Shown piece by piece: positions 42,294-51,289 of a stretch of 64,000 nucleotides of DNA. The position numbers were made by a program, and so were the translations under genes. Origin of the DNA: Streptomyces albidoflavus (GTDB lineage Bacteria > Actinomycetota > Actinomycetes > Streptomycetales > Streptomycetaceae); NCBI RefSeq assembly GCF_000719955.1, contig NZ_JOII01000027.1:96498-160497 (forward strand), given 5' to 3'. Each line of letters begins with the position of its first letter. Position 1 is the stretch's first letter. The notes under the pieces are model-generated. The model made no database searches. It saw only the letters and a list, made by a program, of their open reading frames with translations, and had not been told where the DNA came from.

Positions 42294-42810
42294 GTCACGT
42301 CCTCCTGTGGGGGGTTCGGCCGCCGGACCGCATGTGGGGGTCGGCCGGGCAGCCGGAAGGAACGGACCCGGAGGAACAGGGGGCCGGCGGTGACCGGCCC
42401 GAACGCTCCGGGCCCTGCGTGGCAGCAACTATTGCGAGGCCGTGAGCCGCCACACAAGGTCGACTTCCGGCCTCCCGTACGACTCGCCCGCGCCCCGCCG
42501 CACACCCGCCCGCTCGCCGTCATCCCAGCTCGCACCTGCGGAATTGCACCCTCCGCAGTCACCCCACCGCCCGAGGTGAGGACTAGTCCTGTCTCATAAC
42601 CGCCCCACCGGAATCAGGCGTTCCCACCCCGCCCGCACCCCGGTCACACCCCCGGCGCGCCCCTGTCACCGAACCTCCCCAACTCGCCCGGCGCACACCA
42701 CGGCCGCCCCCGGACACACGGAAGGGCCGGCCGGGAGATCCCGGCCGGCCCTTCCCCTCACGGCCGCCGCACCCGCCCCTCAGGACGGTGCGCCGACCGT
42801 ACGAACGGTT
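42294..42810. other. Intergenic region, 517 bases, with terminator
   Basis: The stretch between the protease start and the slipin stop contains the protease promoter (TTGCCA-like sequences were not convincing) and a strong hairpin at 42720-42755. The remaining 300 bases are Pro/Arg-coding-like by composition but have no frame with credible bias; nothing else was recognised. Confidence 0.55.
42720..42755 (-). terminator. 16-bp perfect hairpin after the slipin gene
   Basis: Bases 42720-42735 (GGAAGGGCCGGCCGGG) pair fully with 42740-42755 around an AGAT tetraloop, about 55 bases past the slipin stop on the minus strand. Confidence 0.88.
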
Positions 42811-43929
42811 TCAGCCCCGCGCGCCACCCTCCCCCGGGGCGTCCCCGGACCCGTCGGCGCCCTCGGCGTCCGTACGCTCCTCACCTTCACCCTCGCCCTC
42901 CGCCCCGGCGAGGGTCCCGGGTGTCCCGGGCTCCGCCTCGGAGACCGCCCGCTCCCCCACCAGGCCCGGGACGCCCTTCTCGCCGAGCCCTTCCAGCAGC
43001 TGGCGCACCACGTCGCCGGAGGTCCCCGGCGGGAACTCGCCGGCCAGCTCGCGTGCCTGCGCGGCGAGGGCCTCGGGGTCGGCCGCCTCCCCGGCGCTCG
43101 CGGCGGTGGCGGCCGTCGCCCCCTGCCCGGACGAGGCCGGGGAGGCCCCGGCCTCCTGGGCGCCCGGGAGCGGCGCGGCCCGTTCCAGGAACCGCAGCAG
43201 CTCGACCGGGAACGGCAGGACGAGGGTGGAGTTCTTCTCGGCGGCGACCGCGACCACGGTCTGGAGCAGCCGGAGCTGGAGCGCGGCCGGCTGCTCGGAC
43301 ATCACCTGGGCGGCGCCCGCCAGCTTCTTCGACGCCTGGAGTTCGGCGTCGGCGTTGATGACCCGGGCCCGGCGCTCACGGTCGGCCTCGGCCTGCCGGG
43401 CCATGGAGCGTTTCATCGTCTCCGGCAGGGAGACGTCCTTGATCTCGACCCGGTCGATGGTGACACCCCACTCGACGGCCGGGTTGTCGATCATCAGCTC
43501 CAGGCCCTGGTTGAGCTTCTCGCGGTTGGAGAGGAGGTCGTCCAGTTCGCTCTTGCCGATGATGGAGCGCAGGGAGGTCTGCGCCATCTGCGAGACGGCG
43601 AAGCGGTAGTCCTCGACGCGGACCAGCGCGTCGGAGGGGTTGACCACCTTGAAGTAGACGACGGCGTCGACGCGGACGGTGACGTTGTCGCGGGTGATGC
43701 CCTCCTGCGCCGGGATGGGCAGGGTGATGATCTGGAGGCTCACCTTGTGCAGCCGGTCCACGATCGGCACCACCAGGGTCAACCCTGGCCTGCGCACTTC
43801 GGGCAGCAGCCGCCCCAGACGGAAGACCACGCCGCGCTCGTACTGTTTGACCACCCGGGCGGCGGCCATCACGTACAGCGCTCCGGCGGACGCCGTGGCC
43901 GCGCCCGCGGTCACCAGCTCCTCGATCAT
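42811..43929 (-). CDS. SPFH/band-7 slipin (stomatin-like) membrane protein
   Basis: 372 residues from ATG 43929. One N-terminal hydrophobic stretch (TAGAATASAGALYVMAAARVV) is followed by the SPFH core: VVKQYERGVVFRLGRLLPEVRRPGLTLVVPIVDRL, TRDNVTVRVDAVVYFKVVNP and MAQTSLRSIIGKSELDDLLSNRE. A coiled-coil (MARQAEADRERRARVINADAELQASKKLA) and an acidic disordered tail follow. Slipins form membrane microdomain scaffolds; a gene for the usual NfeD protease partner is not adjacent. It sits between two secreted protease genes but on the same strand with terminators around it. Confidence 0.9.
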   Translation of the reverse strand: MIEELVTAGAATASAGALYVMAAARVVKQYERGVVFRLGRLLPEVRRPGLTLVVPIVDRLHKVSLQIITLPIPAQEGITRDNVTVRVDAVVYFKVVNPSDALVRVEDYRFAVSQMAQTSLRSIIGKSELDDLLSNREKLNQGLELMIDNPAVEWGVTIDRVEIKDVSLPETMKRSMARQAEADRERRARVINADAELQASKKLAGAAQVMSEQPAALQLRLLQTVVAVAAEKNSTLVLPFPVELLRFLERAAPLPGAQEAGASPASSGQGATAATAASAGEAADPEALAAQARELAGEFPPGTSGDVVRQLLEGLGEKGVPGLVGERAVSEAEPGTPGTLAGAEGEGEGEERTDAEGADGSGDAPGEGGARG

Positions 43930-44145
43930 GACGGCCCCCAGGGTCCCGTAGGAAAGTGATGCACGTCACTTTCGACGGTAACGCGTCCGGCGGCCCGGCG
44001 GGGAGGGGCGGTCGTGAACGGGGGCCGCCCCCGGGGAACCGTTCGCGACCGGTTCGCCCGGGGGCCGTCCCGTACGGAACGCGCGTCCGCGCTCCGTACG
44101 GGCCCGAGGTGCGGGGACCCTGGCGGGTCCGGGGTGGGGCGGGGG

Positions 44146-45045
44146 CTAGAAGACGCTGACGCCGTAGGCGTTCAGGGCCTCGACGACCGGCTGGAAGAAG
44201 GTCGTGCCGCCCGAGGAGCAGTTGCCGCTGCCGCCGGAGGTCAGACCGAGGGCGGTCGACCCGGAGTAGAGCGGGCCGCCGGAGTCGCCGGGCTCGGCGC
44301 AGACGTTGGTCTGGATCATGCCGTAGACGACCTGGCCGCTGCCGTAGTTCACGGTGGCGTTGAGGCCGGTGACCGTGCCGCTGCGGATGCCGGTGGTGGA
44401 ACCGCGGCGGGTCACCGACTGGCCGACGGTCGGGTTGGCGGCCCGGGTGATGTCGACGCTGCCCACGGTGCCGGAGGCCGGCACGGAGGAGTTGGTGTAG
44501 CGGATCAGGCCGTAGTCGTTGTTGGGGAAGCTCGACCCGGCGACCGTGCCGAAGGCGGTGGTCCGCGAGGAGTTCGTGTACCAGGTGCTGGTGCCGTTGG
44601 TGCAGTGCCCGGCGGTCAGCGCGTAGTACGTGCTGCCGCTGCGCACGTTGAAGCCGAGGGAGCAGCGCGAGCTGCTGCTGTAGATGGCGTCGCCACCGGA
44701 GAGCAGCGGGCTGAAGGTGCCCTCGGTGCGGTTGATCTCCAGGGCGCCGGCCTCGCCGCCCGCCGCCTTCCGGATCTTGGCGATCTCCGCCTTGGAGACG
44801 GTGGAGTCCGCGGTGACGACGACCTTGTTGGCCGCCTTGTCGACGTACCAGGCGGTGCCGGCGACGTCGGTGTCGAGAACCGCCTCGGCCGCGCTCGTGA
44901 GCTCCGCCGAGCTGAACGCCGCGCTCTCGCCGGCGTGCGCCGTCGGAGTCGCGAGGGCGCCGACGGCGGCGAGGCCGGCGGCGAGAGCGACCAGGCGGGT
45001 GCGTCTCGCGACGCTGCTGCGGGGGGTGGTGCGCTTGATCCTCAC
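44146..45045 (-). CDS. sprB: Streptogrisin B-like secreted serine protease
   Basis: 299 residues, the exact length of the S. griseus streptogrisin B precursor. From GTG 45045 (AGGA upstream) it reads [15 protein letters not shown], a signal peptide ending near PTAHA, then a pro-domain ([34 protein letters not shown]). The mature enzyme begins near ISGG-equivalent [20 protein letters not shown]. His is in [12 protein letters not shown], Asp in [11 protein letters not shown] and Ser in [16 protein letters not shown]. The close wording to SprA/SprB supports the symbol, though SprA versus SprB cannot be settled without alignment. It should be a broad extracellular peptidase. Confidence 0.93.
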   Translation of the reverse strand: MRIKRTTPRSSVARRTRLVALAAGLAAVGALATPTAHAGESAAFSSAELTSAAEAVLDTDVAGTAWYVDKAANKVVVTADSTVSKAEIAKIRKAAGGEAGALEINRTEGTFSPLLSGGDAIYSSSSRCSLGFNVRSGSTYYALTAGHCTNGTSTWYTNSSRTTAFGTVAGSSFPNNDYGLIRYTNSSVPASGTVGSVDITRAANPTVGQSVTRRGSTTGIRSGTVTGLNATVNYGSGQVVYGMIQTNVCAEPGDSGGPLYSGSTALGLTSGGSGNCSSGGTTFFQPVVEALNAYGVSVF

Positions 45046-45229
45046 TGGCTGTTTCCTCCCGAAAGGAACCGAGGGCCGCGCGGGGGCGGGGCCCTTGTGA
45101 GGCGCAGTCGGGGGAGCGTCCGCATTCCGGATGCGTCGTGCCCCTGACAAGCGCTGGACGGGAGTATTGGGCGCCCGCCAAAGGCGCACAAGGGCTGCTT
45201 TCGGCCGCCGGGCGGGTGCAGCGCGCAGG

Positions 45230-45255
45230 GCCCCGGGAGTCGGCTCTCCCGGGGC
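45230..45255 (-). terminator. Terminator of the organosulfur operon
   Basis: GCCCCGGGAG-type stem: 45230-45239 pairs with 45246-45255 (10 bp, TCGGCT loop) about 22 bases after the DUF1684 stop on the minus strand. Confidence 0.8.
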
Positions 45256-45277
45256 TCGCGCCGCGGAGTGGGACGCC

Positions 45278-46072
45278 TCAGCCCTCCGCGAGGTTCCGCT
45301 CCCCCGCCCGCACGGGCACCGCGAGGGTGTTGCCGGGCGGCGGGAAGGGGCAGAGGAAGTACGGCGAGAAGGCGCACGGCGGCAGCTCGGCCCGGTTGAG
45401 GTCGACGGCGACCGAGCCGCCGGCGCCCGGCGCCGGGGTACGCAGGAACCGGAACCGGTACCCACCCTCGGCCGCCGCCCGCTCCCCCGCCCCGGTGGCG
45501 TCCGCGAAGACGGCCCACAGCCCGCCACCCGCCTCCACGGTGACCTGCAGCGTCACCGCCCGGCCACCCAGGGTGAAGACCAGCTCGCCGCCGAGGCCGA
45601 GCCCCCGCGGGCGCCCGTCGGCGTTGGCCACCCGCACCGTCCGGGTGTCCGGGTACGGGGTGAACGTCCCGGGGGTCCGCGCGGCCGGGTCCTCGGGCCA
45701 GCGGGCGATCCTGGGCGCCGCGCGGAGCCGCCCGGACTCCGGGTCGTGCACCCGGACCGCCCACAGGCCCTCGCGCCGCAGCACCGCGAACCGGCGCCCG
45801 CCCTGCCCGGCGCGGGCATCCCCGGGCGGCCCCTGGTCGGCGCCGAGGCGGGCGGTGCCCTCCAGCGGGCGGCCGTCGAGGAGGAGCCCGTCGGCGGCGG
45901 TGGCGGTCGCCGCGAGGCGGTCCCCGTCGGGCTGCCACCGCCCCGGGATGGCCGGAAGTCGTCCTTCCGGAAAATCGTCCAGCCAGTGGACACCGGTGAC
46001 GGAGAGCGGGCCGTACGGAGCGGTCAGCGCGGCGGTGCGGCGGTGCTGCCACTCCTCGGCGGTCTCAGCCAC
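45278..46072 (-). CDS. DUF1684 family protein
   Basis: 264 residues from GTG 46072, overlapping the NtaA-like gene by eight bases. Family marks are [28 protein letters not shown] at the start and the C-terminal [25 protein letters not shown], with two Cys and a Pro-rich loop. There is no signal peptide. The biochemical role of DUF1684 is unknown to me. Being the last gene of the transport and monooxygenase operon, it may act on a product of the oxidation steps, which is inference from position only. Confidence 0.82.
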   Translation of the reverse strand: MAETAEEWQHRRTAALTAPYGPLSVTGVHWLDDFPEGRLPAIPGRWQPDGDRLAATATAADGLLLDGRPLEGTARLGADQGPPGDARAGQGGRRFAVLRREGLWAVRVHDPESGRLRAAPRIARWPEDPAARTPGTFTPYPDTRTVRVANADGRPRGLGLGGELVFTLGGRAVTLQVTVEAGGGLWAVFADATGAGERAAAEGGYRFRFLRTPAPGAGGSVAVDLNRAELPPCAFSPYFLCPFPPPGNTLAVPVRAGERNLAEG

Positions 46073-47402
46073 GGCCGGCCTCCGTACGCGGGCGCGGCGC
46101 GGGCAGGCCGAGGTGGTCGCGGAGGGTGGTGCCGGTGTACTCGGTGCGGAAGGCGCCGCGCTCCTGGAGGATCGGCACCACCCGGTCGACGAAGGGGTCG
46201 AGTCCGTCGGGCGTCAGGTGCGGGACGAGGATGAAGCCGTCGGCGGCCCGCCGGTCGACGAAGGAGATCATCTGCTCGGCGACGGCGGCGGGGGTGCCGA
46301 CGAAGGACTGCCGGCCGGTGGCCTCGATGACCGTCTCCCGGCTGCTGAGCCCCTTCTCGGCGGAGAGCGCCCGCCACTTCTCGGCGATCTGGCGCGGGTC
46401 CCCGTGCTTGACGCGGCCCTGGACGAAGGTCGAGTCCACGTCGGGGTCGGCCTCGGGCAGCGGTCCGTCCGGGTCGTGCCCGGAGAGGTCGATGCCCCAG
46501 ATCTGCTCCAGGGCGTACAGGGCGTTCTGCGGGGAGATCTGGCGGCGCCGGATCTCCACCGCGTTCTCCTGCGCCTCGGCGTCGGTGTCGCCGAGGACGA
46601 AGGTGACCCCGGGCATGATCTTGAGCTCCTCGGGGCGGCGGCCGTGGGCGGGGAGCCGGTCCTTCACGTCGGTGTAGAAGGCGCGGCCCGCCTCCAGGGT
46701 GCCGTGCCGGGTGAAGATGACGTCGGCCGCGGCGGCGGCGAACTCCCGGCCCTCGGGCGAGTCACCGGCCTGGATGACGACGGGGTGGCCCTGCGGGGAG
46801 CGGGGCAGCCCGAACCGTCCCTCGATGCCGAAGTGCTGCCCGGTGTGGGTGACGGGCTGCCCGGCGCCGTCCGGGGCGGCGGCGTCCCACAGTGCGCGGG
46901 CGGTGGCGACGAACTCGGCGGCGCGGGTGTAGCGGTCGGCCCGGTCGAGGAAGCCGCCGCGCCGGAAGTTCTCCCCGGTGAACGCGTCGAAGGAGGTGAC
47001 GACGTTCCAGGCGGCCCGGCCGGCGCTGAGGTGGTCCAGGGTGGCGAGGCGGCGGGCCAGTTCGTAGGGCTCGTTGAAGGTGGCGTTGACGGTGGCGGCG
47101 AGGCCGAGCCGTTCGGTGGTGGCGGCGAGCGCGGTGAGGACGGTCAGCGACTCGGGGCGGCCGACCACGTCGAGGTCGTGGATGCGTCCCTGGTGCTCGC
47201 GCAGCCGCAGCCCCTCGGCGAGGAAGAAGAAGTCGAAGAGGCCGCGTTCGGCGGTCCTGGCCAGGTGGGTGAAGGAGGAGAAGGCGATCTGCCGCCCGCC
47301 GGGTCCGGCCGGCGGGGGCGAGGTCTGGGCGTCCTCGGCCCAGACGGTGGTGTTGTTGACGCCCGGGAAGTGGGCGGCGAGGTGCATCGGCCGGCTGGTC
47401 AT
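46065..47402 (-). CDS. NtaA/SnaA/DszA-family FMN-dependent monooxygenase (YtnJ/CmoJ-like)
   Basis: 445 residues, standard for the family. Bacterial-luciferase fold with MHLAAHFPGVNNTTVWAED, a FFFLAEGLRL segment, SAGRAAWNVVTSFDAFTGENF (highly conserved), GHPVVIQAGDSPEGREFAA and ADGFILVPH. These two-component enzymes use FMNH2 from a separate reductase to oxidise sulfur- or nitrogen-linked substrates; members act in sulfonate, dibenzothiophene-sulfone and S-substituted-cysteine breakdown. No flavin reductase is in the operon. The ATG overlaps the stop of the second monooxygenase gene by four bases. Confidence 0.9.
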   Translation of the reverse strand: MTSRPMHLAAHFPGVNNTTVWAEDAQTSPPPAGPGGRQIAFSSFTHLARTAERGLFDFFFLAEGLRLREHQGRIHDLDVVGRPESLTVLTALAATTERLGLAATVNATFNEPYELARRLATLDHLSAGRAAWNVVTSFDAFTGENFRRGGFLDRADRYTRAAEFVATARALWDAAAPDGAGQPVTHTGQHFGIEGRFGLPRSPQGHPVVIQAGDSPEGREFAAAAADVIFTRHGTLEAGRAFYTDVKDRLPAHGRRPEELKIMPGVTFVLGDTDAEAQENAVEIRRRQISPQNALYALEQIWGIDLSGHDPDGPLPEADPDVDSTFVQGRVKHGDPRQIAEKWRALSAEKGLSSRETVIEATGRQSFVGTPAAVAEQMISFVDRRAADGFILVPHLTPDGLDPFVDRVVPILQERGAFRTEYTGTTLRDHLGLPAPRPRTEAGRG

Positions 47403-48523
47403 GCAGGCTCCCCCTGGGTGGTCGCGGATCGGTCGGCTCCCCGGGCGGCGGCGTACCGGCTGGCGGGCCGGGCCAGGCCCAGGTGGTCGCGGAGGGTGGC
47501 GCCGGGATAGAAGGTGCGGAACCGGCCCCGGTGCTGGAGCAGGGCGACGGTGCCGTTGATGAGCCGCTCCAGGTCGCGGTCGGGGTCGGCCGGCACGAAG
47601 TGGAAGCCGTCGACGGCGCCGGTGTCGTGCCAGGCGGTGACGAGTTCGGCGAGGTCGACGGGGCCGCCCCGGTAGACGGCCGGGGAGCCGGCGCCGCCCG
47701 CCCGGGGTCCGCCGCCGCCGTGCGAGGGGACGGCCGCGTACTCCCCGCCGCCGAGGTCGACGGTGAGCACGGCCAGGACCCGCAGGGTGCCGGGGTCGCG
47801 GCCCGCGGCCTCGGCGCGGGCGAGCAGTTCCTCTCGGGCGGCGCGGGCGGCGGCCGGACCCTGGGCGTGGACGAGGGCGACGTCGGCGTGGCGGGCGGCG
47901 AGGTCGCGGGCGTGCGGGCTGGCGGTGTCGGCCACGACGACCGGGCGGCCCTGCGGCGGGCGCGGCACGATCGAGGGGCCCCGGACGCTGAAGGTGCGGC
48001 CGGTGAAGTCGGCGTAGTGGAGCTTGTCGCGGTCGACGAAGCGGCCGGTGGCGAGGTCACGGATCTCGGCGTCGTCCTCCCAGCTGTCCCAGAGCCGCCC
48101 GGCCGCCTCGGCGACCTCGGCCGCCTCGTGCCAGAGGGCGGCGGCGGGGGCGGCGGGGCGGCGGCCGAAGAGGCGGGCCTCTGCCTCGGTGGTGGAGACG
48201 GCGGGCAGCCAGCCGGCCCGGCCGCCGCTGACCCAGTCGAGGGTGGCGACGGCGGCCTGGAGGTGGAACGGCTCGGTGTGGGTGGTGGTGACGGCGGGGA
48301 CGAGGCCGACCCGGGCGGTGGCGGGCGCGGTGACGGTGAGCGCCTGGAGGGCGTCGGGCCCGCGTTCGCCGAAGGCGTCGGTGAGGGTGACGAAGTCCAG
48401 GGCGCCGTCCTCGGCGAGCCGGACCCGGCGGGTCCAGTCGGCGGCGGTGTACGGCCTGGGGGCGCCGGGCGCGCTGAGCGCGGCGGCCAGGTGCAGGGTG
48501 GTCGGCTTGTGGGGTTCCGGCAT
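47399..48523 (-). CDS. LLM-class flavin-dependent monooxygenase (YtmO/CmoO-like)
   Basis: 374 residues from ATG 48523. Luciferase-like core: LHLAAALSAPGAPRP, FVTLTDAFGERGPDALQAL, VSGGRAGWLPAVSTTEAEARLFG, RPVVVADTASPHARDLAARHADVALVHAQG and DGFHFVPADPDRDLERL. It is shorter than and distinct from the NtaA-like neighbour, so two different oxidation steps are likely. FMNH2 must be supplied by a reductase elsewhere. Translationally coupled to the downstream NtaA-like gene (ATGA) and 43 bases after the receptor gene. Confidence 0.88.
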   Translation of the reverse strand: MPEPHKPTTLHLAAALSAPGAPRPYTAADWTRRVRLAEDGALDFVTLTDAFGERGPDALQALTVTAPATARVGLVPAVTTTHTEPFHLQAAVATLDWVSGGRAGWLPAVSTTEAEARLFGRRPAAPAAALWHEAAEVAEAAGRLWDSWEDDAEIRDLATGRFVDRDKLHYADFTGRTFSVRGPSIVPRPPQGRPVVVADTASPHARDLAARHADVALVHAQGPAAARAAREELLARAEAAGRDPGTLRVLAVLTVDLGGGEYAAVPSHGGGGPRAGGAGSPAVYRGGPVDLAELVTAWHDTGAVDGFHFVPADPDRDLERLINGTVALLQHRGRFRTFYPGATLRDHLGLARPASRYAAARGADRSATTQGEPA

Positions 48524-48566
48524 GGGTGGCGGTGCCTTCCGTACGACGGGGAGTCCGGGGGGTGCG

Positions 48567-49553
48567 TCAGGGCTTGGGCAGGCCGGGCGGGTTGATCTCG
48601 GACTTCTCGACCGCTTCGCCGCTGAGGTTCCACCGCTTCAGCACCTCGGCGTAGGTGCCGTCGGCGATGGCCTTGTCGAGGGCGGCGGCGTAGGCGTCGA
48701 CGAGGCCGCTGTCCTTCTTGGTGGTGGCGGCGATCTTGCCCTGGATGTCCGCGCCGCCGCCGGAGAGGGAGCCGACGATCTCGGTCTGCCCGGCGCCGGC
48801 CACGTGGTAGGAGACGGCGGGGCTCGGGCCGAGGTAGCCGTCGATGCGGCCGGACTGGAGGGCGAGGTAGTAGTCGGTGTCCTTCTGGAAGTAGGCGATG
48901 TCCACCGGCTTCCGTCCGGCCTTCTCGTTCTGCTCGCTCCAGTCGACGAGGATCTTCTCCTGGTTGGTGCCGGAGGAGACGGCGATCTTCTTGCCCGCGA
49001 CGTCGGCGGGGCCCTTCACCTTCCAGCCGCTGCCCTTCTTCGCCTCGAAGGCGATGTCGTCGAGGCGGTAGGTGGCGAAGTCGTACTTCTCCTTGCGCTC
49101 CTCGGTGACGGTGACGTTGGAGAAGACCGCGTCGAACTTGCCGCTGTCGAGGCCGACGAAGAGGTTCTCCCAGGAGACCTGCTCGAACTGCGGCTTCAGC
49201 CCGAGGGTGTCGGCGACCAGGACGGCCAGGTCGGTCTCGACGCCGATCCGGGTCTTGTCGTCGGTGGCGTAGAAGCCCAGCGGCGGGGCGGCGTCCGCGC
49301 TGCCGCCGATCCGCAGGGTGCCGCGTTCCCGGATCTTCGCGGGGACGAGCCCGGCGGCCTCGGCGTCCTTCTTCCCCCGTATCCGGTCCTGCCGCGGCGA
49401 GGTGTTGATCCCGGTGCCGTCGGCGGCGCCCGCCCCGGACGTCTCCTGCCCGGGGCCGGAGCCGGAGCCGCAGGCGGTGAGCAGGACGGCGAGGGCGGCG
49501 GCGCCGAGGGCGCGCAGGCTCCGGGGGCGGGCGGCGAGGGCGGTACGGGACAC
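48567..49553 (-). CDS. Polar-amino-acid-type ABC substrate-binding lipoprotein
   Basis: 328 residues from GTG 49553, chosen because a lipoprotein signal (RSLRALGAAALAVLLTAC) starts there and AGGAGC precedes it; a GTG at 49625 in the same frame would add 24 residues. Family 3 receptor marks are RGTLRIGGSADAAPPLGFYATDDKTRIGVETDLAVLVADTLG, WENLFVGLDSGKFDAVFSNVTVTEERKEKYDF, and IAVSSGTNQEKIL. It resembles cystine and S-substituted-cysteine receptors (TcyJ/TcyK type). It would capture the substrate for the two permeases and ATPase upstream in the operon. Confidence 0.9.
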   Translation of the reverse strand: MSRTALAARPRSLRALGAAALAVLLTACGSGSGPGQETSGAGAADGTGINTSPRQDRIRGKKDAEAAGLVPAKIRERGTLRIGGSADAAPPLGFYATDDKTRIGVETDLAVLVADTLGLKPQFEQVSWENLFVGLDSGKFDAVFSNVTVTEERKEKYDFATYRLDDIAFEAKKGSGWKVKGPADVAGKKIAVSSGTNQEKILVDWSEQNEKAGRKPVDIAYFQKDTDYYLALQSGRIDGYLGPSPAVSYHVAGAGQTEIVGSLSGGGADIQGKIAATTKKDSGLVDAYAAALDKAIADGTYAEVLKRWNLSGEAVEKSEINPPGLPKP

Positions 49554-49628
49554 GGGGGCGCTCCTGGTGTCGGGCTGACGGGGTGTCGGGGCGGGCGGGG
49601 AGGCGAAGGGGGTGCGGGCGGACACGGC

Positions 49629-50390
49629 TCAGAGCACCTTGGAGAGGAAGGCGCGGGTGCGCTCCTGGCGCGGGCGGTCCAGCACCTCGGCGGGCGGGCC
49701 CTGTTCGACGACGACGCCCTCGTCCATGAAGACCACGGTGTCGGCGACCTCGCGGGCGAAGCCGATCTCATGGGTGACGACGATCATGGTGGTGCCCTGC
49801 CGGGCCAGGTCCTTGATGACGTCGAGGACCTCGCCGACCAGTTCCGGGTCGAGGGCGGAGGTGGGCTCGTCGAAGAGGAGCAGCTTGGGTTCGAGGGCGA
49901 GCGCGCGGGCGATGGCGACGCGCTGCTGCTGCCCGCCGGAGAGGTGGCCGGGGTAGGCGCCGGCCTTCTCGGCGAGGCCGACGCGCTCCAGCAGGGCGTG
50001 GGCGGCGGCGACGGCCTCGGCACGGGGGCGCTTCAGCGCGGAGATGGGCGCCTCGGTGATGTTCTCCAGGACCGTCAGGTGCGGGAAGAGGTGGAAGTTC
50101 TGGAAGACGAAGCCGATCTGGGTGCGCCGGCGCAGCACCTCCCGCTCACGCAGTTCGTACAGCTTGTCGCCGGAGCGGCGGTAGCCGACGAGTCTGCCGT
50201 CGACGGTGATCCGGCCGCTGTCGACCTTCTCCAGGTGGTTGACGGTCCGCAGCAGGGTGGACTTGCCGGAGCCGGAGGGGCCGAGGACGACGGTGACCTC
50301 GCCGGTCCTGACCTCCAGGTCGATGCCGCGCAGCACCTCGTGGGAGCCGAAGCTCTTGCGGACGGAACGGATCTCGACCATCGCGCTCAT
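49629..50390 (-). CDS. ABC transporter ATP-binding protein (PAAT family)
   Basis: 253 residues from ATG 50390. Walker A VLGPSGSGKSTLLRTVNHLEK, Q-loop FVFQNFHLFPHLTVLENI, signature HLSGGQQQRVAIARALALEP, Walker B LLLFDEPTSALDPEL and the H-loop VVTHEIGFAREVAD are all intact. It powers uptake by the permeases encoded upstream. The ATG overlaps the stop of permease 2 (ATGA). This is the only ATPase in the operon, so it presumably serves both permeases, as TcyN does with TcyL/TcyM in B. subtilis. Confidence 0.95.
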   Translation of the reverse strand: MSAMVEIRSVRKSFGSHEVLRGIDLEVRTGEVTVVLGPSGSGKSTLLRTVNHLEKVDSGRITVDGRLVGYRRSGDKLYELREREVLRRRTQIGFVFQNFHLFPHLTVLENITEAPISALKRPRAEAVAAAHALLERVGLAEKAGAYPGHLSGGQQQRVAIARALALEPKLLLFDEPTSALDPELVGEVLDVIKDLARQGTTMIVVTHEIGFAREVADTVVFMDEGVVVEQGPPAEVLDRPRQERTRAFLSKVL

Positions 50391-51289
50391 GGCGTGGCCC
50401 CTTTCGCGAAGCGCTTCTCGACGTGGTGCTGGACGACGGAGAGCACGGTGGTGAGCAGGACGTACCAGAGGGTGGCGACCATCAGCAGCGGGACGACGCG
50501 GCCGTTGCGGCCGTAGATGACCTGGACCTGGTAGAAGAGTTCGCCGATCGCCATGACGGAGACGATCGAGGTGCCCTTGAAGAGCGAGATGATCTCGTTG
50601 GCGGCGTTGGGCAGGATCGACCGCATGGCCTGGGGCAGGACGATCCGGCGGATCTGCCGCAGCCGGGGGATGCCGAGCGAGGCGGCGGCCTGGAGCTGGC
50701 CGGCGTCGACGGAGAGCACTCCGGCCCGGACGATCTCGGCGGCGTAGGCGGCCTGGTGGAGGGCGAGGCCTAGGACGGCGGCGCCCATCGCGCCGACCAG
50801 CCCCATGGTGTCGAAGGAGACGAAGCCGGGGCCGAAGGGGATGCCGAACTGGATCTCGTCGTAGAGGTAGGCGAGGTTGAACCAGAAGAGCAGCTGGACG
50901 ATGAGCGGGATGGAGCGGAACGCCCAGATGTAGCCGTGCGCGACCAGCCGCAGGAACGGGCTGGCGGAGAGCCGCATGAAGGCGAGGACCACGCCGAGGC
51001 CGAAGCCGAGCGCGGTGCCGTAGCAGGTGAGCTGGAGGGTGACCCAGACCGCGCGCAGGATCACCTCGGCGGTGAAGAACTCGGCGAACACCCCCCACTC
51101 CCAGCCGGGGTTGGTGGCGAGGCCGTGGGCGAACTGGAGCAGCAGCACGGCGGTGGCGGCCACCGCCAGCCAGCGCCAGGGGTGGCGGACGGGGACGACG
51201 GTGAGCCGGCCGTCGGCGTCGGCTCCGGCGGCGTCGGGCGCCGCCGGGACGGCCGGGCCGCCGCGCGGCGGGTCACTGGTCAGGGACAT
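50387..51289 (-). CDS. PAAT-family ABC transporter permease
   Basis: 300 residues. A cytoplasmic tail of about 35 residues leads to a first helix (WRWLAVAATAVLLLQFAHGLA) and four more. The HisM-type loop is intact: HQAAYAAEIVRAGVLSVDAGQLQAAASLGIPRLRQIRRIVLPQAMRSILPNAANEIISLFKGTSIVSV, with the EAA motif that contacts the ATPase. Near-identical architecture to the permease at 53171-54085 indicates duplication within the locus and a heterodimeric channel. Overlaps the FAD-protein gene by 17 bases. Confidence 0.93.
   Translation of the reverse strand: MSLTSDPPRGGPAVPAAPDAAGADADGRLTVVPVRHPWRWLAVAATAVLLLQFAHGLATNPGWEWGVFAEFFTAEVILRAVWVTLQLTCYGTALGFGLGVVLAFMRLSASPFLRLVAHGYIWAFRSIPLIVQLLFWFNLAYLYDEIQFGIPFGPGFVSFDTMGLVGAMGAAVLGLALHQAAYAAEIVRAGVLSVDAGQLQAAASLGIPRLRQIRRIVLPQAMRSILPNAANEIISLFKGTSIVSVMAIGELFYQVQVIYGRNGRVVPLLMVATLWYVLLTTVLSVVQHHVEKRFAKGATP

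Noticed and set aside
45138..47510. 790-codon plus-strand frame over the NtaA-like gene
   Set aside because: Antisense shadow of well-supported DUF1684 and monooxygenase genes with no domain.
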